Source: Setophaga petechia
Lineage: Eukaryota; Chordata; Aves; Passeriformes; Parulidae
Assembly (NCBI GenBank): GCA_024362935.1
Contig: JANCRA010000016.1
Location: 19,451,165-19,515,164 of the forward strand
Direction: 5' to 3'
DNA length: 64,000 bases
Shown here: piece after piece, positions 54,601 to 60,600 of the stretch
Layout of the letters: the number at the start of each line of letters is the position of its first letter
Position numbering within the stretch: position 1 is the first letter of the stretch
Notes under the pieces: generated by a model
What the model was told of the DNA's origin: nothing
Databases searched by the model: none
What the model saw: only the letters and a program-made list of their open reading frames with translations
Position numbers and translations under genes: made by a program

Positions 54601-57600
54601 ATATTTGGTAAAGCAAGCCTGGATGGCAGGGAAAGCCCAGTGCTTGGAGTAGGCTGAATGCAAAATGGAAACTGCAGCATTGCTGTTCTATTTTCTCCAT
54701 TTTATGTTCACTTCTCATACTCTGGAAGGAGATAGTAGGATTAAAAATTATAAGGATTAAGATTTAAAGATGTGAACCCCGCCCCATTTTGATAGATCCA
54801 GATTTTTGTCTTTATAACAAAGCTAAGGTTGGTTTACAGACTAATCAATAGACCTTGAATTGTTTGGTTGTATCAGCAATTTAAAAAACTGCATGAATTT
54901 TCATAATACTGCTGTTTGGTTTTTCCTTATGTTGTTCATAATAGCAATCTGTCATAGCTACAGGCACTGTGTGGATATTTAGCCTGCTTTCTCATGTGGA
55001 TGTGCCTAACATATGGGAGATGAACAACATGAGTTTTCAAGTTCTTGATAGTCAGAATCTGGTTCATTTGTGTTTTAGACTTTGTGTTCTTAATACTTAT
55101 CTTTAAATGCTCATTTAAATGCTTATTTTTGCTTTACTCTGTTGCTAAAAAGTTGGAGTGAAATAACTGTCTGCATTAACATTTTGGATATTTGCTAGTT
55201 GCTTGTACATGGTCTTTTAATCCTTATTCCCTGTTCTGTTTCTAACATTTCTTTTCTTTCTCCTTCTCTCCTGGCATGCAGCAAGAACTGGAATAATGGA
55301 GTAAACATTTTCCATATTTCTTGTCTGTTTCTCTCACAGTTTTTCATCTGCCTTAAGTATTTAGATAAAGGGCATGATTGCATTTACCATGTCCTCTCCC
55401 CTTCTCAATCTTTTCTGTGTAGCAATTGAATAAAACAGTGTTTGATGTTGTCCAGGCTCAGAAAACAAACTTGAATAACCATCTTCAGTAAGATTAGATG
55501 GGAGAGGCAGGGAGGGTTTGTTTCCTGTATATTTATTTTTCTGAGGATGCTTAGCTCCTTGTGAATGGCAACAACAGAAGGCACTTGAAAAAAAGGATCA
55601 TGGTAGGTTAGATCCTGAATTTATTAATTTATTGGTGCTCTCCTAGAGGTAGGGCTGTGGACAGAGGGGCAGAGCAGATCATGAGTAAAATTTAAAATAG
55701 TGATGGAGAATGGAATTTACTTCTGGGAAAATGCTTGTAACTTCAGGTTTTCATAGAAATGCTGAGGAAACCTGTGCTTGTGGTTTCTGTGCTGTGCCAT
55801 AAACCTGACAGCTACACACCTGCTGACCCACTCTGCCTTCAAGTTACTGCTGCTGGTTCTTTGTGAATTTGCTCAGTTAAATATACAGCTAGCTTAGTTG
55901 ACTCTGGCTTTTATTCAAGAATCTTCAGGGGCTTTATTCTTCAACATAAAAAATAAGTATAAACTGTCAGCTGTTAACAGGAATTTACACACACACATAT
56001 ATAAATAAGTATATATGTATTTCTATACTAAGCAATGCCATAAACTTCATTACTAATACAGCATCTTAGAAATTAGCAAGCTAAGCTTAGCAAGCTGTTG
56101 TCAGAGCAAATTTTTTGCCTAATATATGGGAAAAAATGTTGAATGGAAACATTTTTGCTGGTAATGCCTTTTAGAATGTAATGGTCCATTTAAAATTATT
56201 CAACAGAACATTTAGTGAATTTTTTTAGAGGATTAAATGAAATTAAGTTGTGATATACTAAGCGGGCCAAATTTTTTCTTCTTGAGATTTTTTTTTCCTT
56301 TGTTTGGGTTTTTTTGGGTTTTTTTTGGTTTTTTTTTTTTTTTTTTTTTGTCCTATGTTTTTTACATCTGGCAAAAAGCAAAGGATGGCACAGTCAACAT
56401 AGAAAATTTGGTATTAATCTGGTATTTGTATTTTTCTTCAGAGGTGTAGATTGGAATGGGATGCAAACCTGGAATAGATCCTCTGTACAGTTCACTAAAT
56501 ACAGCTGGTTTCTTTCAACAAGTCACTTAATGGAATACAGGAGAGGTTTAATTAACTGTTCTTGGTTTTCCTGCTAGAGGTCAGTGTTGGGAAGGCTTTG
56601 TTTTCTAATGTAAGTTAGCAGGCAATGTAAAGCAAGACAGGACAGTGTCTTTACATGAAACTGGATATTTAATGAAAAAAATGAGCCAGTCCTATGTGCA
56701 TTTACAAATTTAATGACAATAAGTACAAGTGCTGCTTATTTTTGGATCCAGTTTTGATCCTGTATTAGAAGTAGTTCAACCAGGACTCACACCTTCTCAT
56801 CTACTTTAACTACATTCAATGCATATGTCCCTTTAAAATAAATATAAACTCACAGGTGGAAACCTTGTAAGGTTACCTTAAGGATCAGATGCCTCAGTAC
56901 CATCCAGTGATTGGATGGAAAAATGTTTTAATTACTTTTGTGTGAAAGGGAGGTACTAGAGCTTGTCTTAGAGGAGCAAACATGCAGGTTTAAGAGAGAG
57001 GATGCTGATTCCAGAGGAAGGTGAGGGTTTGGGTGCAAAGTGAGGGTGAAGCAGATGAGTTGAGTTATGTGAAGTTGTTTCTGCAGTTCCCTGTCCCAGA
57101 GGTGCTGGCTGTGATGTCTGTGGCTGTGCAGGGAGGTGCTCAGGGAGTCCCAAAGCTGGGAGTGAGATGTGATGTGAGCTCAGCTCATGGCCAGCCTGGG
57201 CAGCTTTTTTTGCTAGAAAAACTAAACAAAATGAGAGCATTTGTTTAATAAGGCATCTTCTGTGCAGATTACAGGTATCCACTCAGCCACAGTGCACACA
57301 TATGGCTTTGTCACTCAGAACTGCCCAGCAGAACTCTGAGGGCACATAGGGCAGCTCCAGCAGAATTGTTCTCCAAGGAATCACTTCTCAGGAGTTCTCA
57401 TCGTGGTCTGAGCAGTGCTGGAGCTGAGCTTGGCAGGAGCAGGGCTGGGAGCCCTTGGTGTGGTGGGGCTGTGCCTGTGCTCCTCAGGGCTGCCATGATG
57501 TCACTCATGCATTATTCAATGCCTGTGCCATGACTTTGTTTCACATCCCAGTTAAAGCATGGAGCTTTATAAAGAATGCAGAACACCTCATGAATAATTG

Positions 57601-60600
57601 AGGCAGGGTGGTGAGGCAGTGTTGTGTGGCAGAGCATAGACTGTGCTGGAAACTGCAGATTCTATTTCTGCTTGACTCGCTGTTCTGCTGGGTAAATCTG
57701 CATTGCTTCTTTCATTTCCATGTAAAATAAGAATGAGTTAACTTCTTCAAAGTGCTGGAGTATGCTCATAAAAAAACCAGCTTTTGATTAAGATGTCTAA
57801 ATTTTAAGAGTGTGCAGATCATGGAGTAATTTACATCAAGTGCAACCTCCTTTTTACATAATGCCACCACCACTGTGCTGGATCTATCAGGTGTATTGAG
57901 CACAGCTCACAAATCCTGCATCTTTCAGGCACAGGCCTCAGTGGGAGCTCTTACTTTGGTAACATATTGCATGTAAAATCTAAAAATACTATTGGGATTG
58001 TTTCTGAAGTTATGAGAAACAGGCTTTCTCTCCAAAGCTTTGAGTTTGAATAGAGAAATATGCTTATGAATAAATCTGTTTAAATATGTGGCATGTCTAA
58101 TTTCTTCATATTCAACAAAAGGATTGAGAATGTGGATTGCAGCCTTTGAATTCCAGTCCTCACATGGTGATGGGTTTTCTATTTCTTCAATTTTTTACTT
58201 GTTTTTGAAACAGCGAAGGTTCAGGTATAAAATGTGAGTTCATATTTTCATTTTAGTCATATGCTGCCATGTTTCTTCTAATGTTTTGAAGAGGCTTTGA
58301 GATAAACAGTTTTTCTGGCATCTTTTTTTTCCTTTCATGTACATTGTACAGTTTCAGAAATTTTTAAGATGGTCAGAATGGAATATTTTTTATAGAAGAT
58401 GTTGGTTGACCCTATGGTTTTGCTTACTGAAAAACGCTGGATTAAAATGCATTTCAAAACATAACTAGAGATCAAGTCTAGGAAAACACTATGCTGTTGA
58501 TTTCAGCTCTTGAATATTCATCCACTTTTGAGATTAAAGGATTTTTTTGGAGTCAGTTGTGATGTATGATGATGCTTTAAGATATTTGTTGAACTTTTGA
58601 ATATATGAAAATAAAATGCAAATAAAAAAAATTCAAATGTTCTTTTAATTGATTCTTATGTAAGCTGATCTTTCAATTTTGGTTACTGAAACTGCATAGA
58701 ATAAAACCTGTTCATCACAGGCAGACAAATGTGATTTGTGTCAAGTGGAGTCAAGTGCAGCCTCTGTTGTCATCTCATTGGTTTTTGGGTCCATCTAAGG
58801 AAATAAAAAAGAAATGGCTGTTTACAAGAAGTAACTAAAAACCTACTGAATTCTCAGTCCTTCCTCTTTAGGTTATTGTTCCTAGTTTGTGAGGAACTTG
58901 AGCAATTTACTGTTGTAGAGGCTGAATTCCACAGGAAGAGCTGTAAAATGCACTGAGAGCCATCCTACTTTCCTCTGCAGAATATCAAACCAATTTTGGG
59001 GCACCCATTTGCTGAAAGCTGATCTGAAGTATTTGCATTCTGCATCCAGGCATTCTTCCTGATATTTCCCCATGTTTCTACACAGGAGCTGCCCATTTTC
59101 CCTTTAAACAGTTTATATCATAGAAAGGTGACCTGGAGGGTACTATTGACTTTGGTCAATACCTTGGAGGATATGGACTAAAGTCAATATACATTGACTT
59201 TATACTTATATAATTGTCTTGCTAATTTTTGCTAATTAAACATGATTTACAAATGTCTTTAAAAAAGGACTTACTGCATATTAGGAAAACCAGTAGTTGA
59301 TATAGATTTATTCTCATACCCACTTTAAGGCTAGGTTCCCACTGCTAGCATGTTATTAATTTCATACTTTTATCTTTTCCTGCATGATGTTTTGATGTGT
59401 ATTCCCTTCCCACAAACATCTTCAGGTATCACTCTGTGAGTCTTGCTTGTCTTTAATCCAGTGTTACTGGGAGCTTGATGTTGGGGTGGCTGTGAGCCTG
59501 TATTCTGTGCTGTGTGGTTGATGGAATATTGTAATCCTGGTACCATGCTCTAGGAAACATTTTACTTTAGTCAAAGAGTATGTACACAATGGGAAATCTG
59601 AAAAAACTCAATGAACAATTGCCAAAAAAGTCCTAGGAGTATCATAGAATCCTATCCTTCAGTCTTTATTTCAAAACTTTGTCTGTGTTTGCAGGTTGTC
59701 ACTTGAGTTGTGGCTGTCTAATCAAAACATAATGAGTGATTTAATCTGCATTTTCACACACCTCTGTATTTAGGGCATGGAATGGTCATATCTGCTCAGT
59801 TCAGAATCCTGATTTTGAGGTGCATTGAGAATTTGTGTCTTGAGAGTTTCTTTCTGAGGGTCTGAGTCATGTGCCTTATAAAAATGCATGACCTTTGCAG
59901 GGTTTTCACTCTTGAATGAAGCCTGCAGCATGGCCTGTAGCAGAATGAACATTATTAAACAATTGCTAGCACAGGAAGGAAATCAGAGCTGAAGAAATAG
60001 TCTGATACAGCAGTGTCAGTGTTCTGCCTTTGAGTGCAATGGATCTCAGTGACTCAGCTTCAGCACTGAGAGCACTGTGAGCACCTCCCTTTAAAGAATA
60101 ACAACGAGGTAACTTTTCAGAAGGCTTTTCAATTCAAGACACCAATTTGTGGTTTTTGGTGTTTAGTGTTTTGTGTTTTGGTTTTTTTTAAATTTGATTT
60201 TTTTTTTTTGTTTGGTTTGGGTTTTTTGTTTGTTTCTGCTCAGCCCCATAATTATTTTCTCTTTCTGTTTCAGAAGTTGCACATCAGGAAGTTGGAAAAA
60301 GAGGTTTATAGATACCACTGTGCAATTCCAAGAGGCAGAAGAGCAAATCTTATTGTTACCAGCAGGTATTGAATTTTGAATGCTTCCTAAGGGCTTGACA
60401 TGATTTCAGCTTGGGGATTAGACATCTGGCTAAGTCTAAACTGATTGCTCTTCTCTGCCAATCTATTTCCCTTCTCTATTTTCTTCTTTTGTTTTTTTAA
60501 TATTTTATTTTGTTTCCTTAATGGAAAATGTGATTTAGTTGTGACGTCAGAGCTGGATACTAATTTGGGAAGATGGTTTACTCTGAGATCAGTGATCCTT

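Larger units (their letters stand above)
54504..60273 (+). other. Largest intron in the window (exons 67 to 68)
   Basis: 5.8 kb. It holds a probable alternative terminal exon (55282), a T-rich tract at about 56287-56350, one arm of an inverted-repeat pair (57211-57303) and a second T/G-rich tract at about 60165-60235. The rest is AT-rich and contains no other gene that I can support. Confidence 0.7.

Noticed and set aside
56196..56577. Lysine- or phenylalanine-rich open frames around the T-tract
   Set aside because: They arise only from homopolymer runs and have no splice or start context.
59641..59660. Possible end of a reverse-orientation CR1 LINE (atcatagaatc)
   Set aside because: The match stops after 11 nt and the expected following CR1 3'-end sequence is absent.
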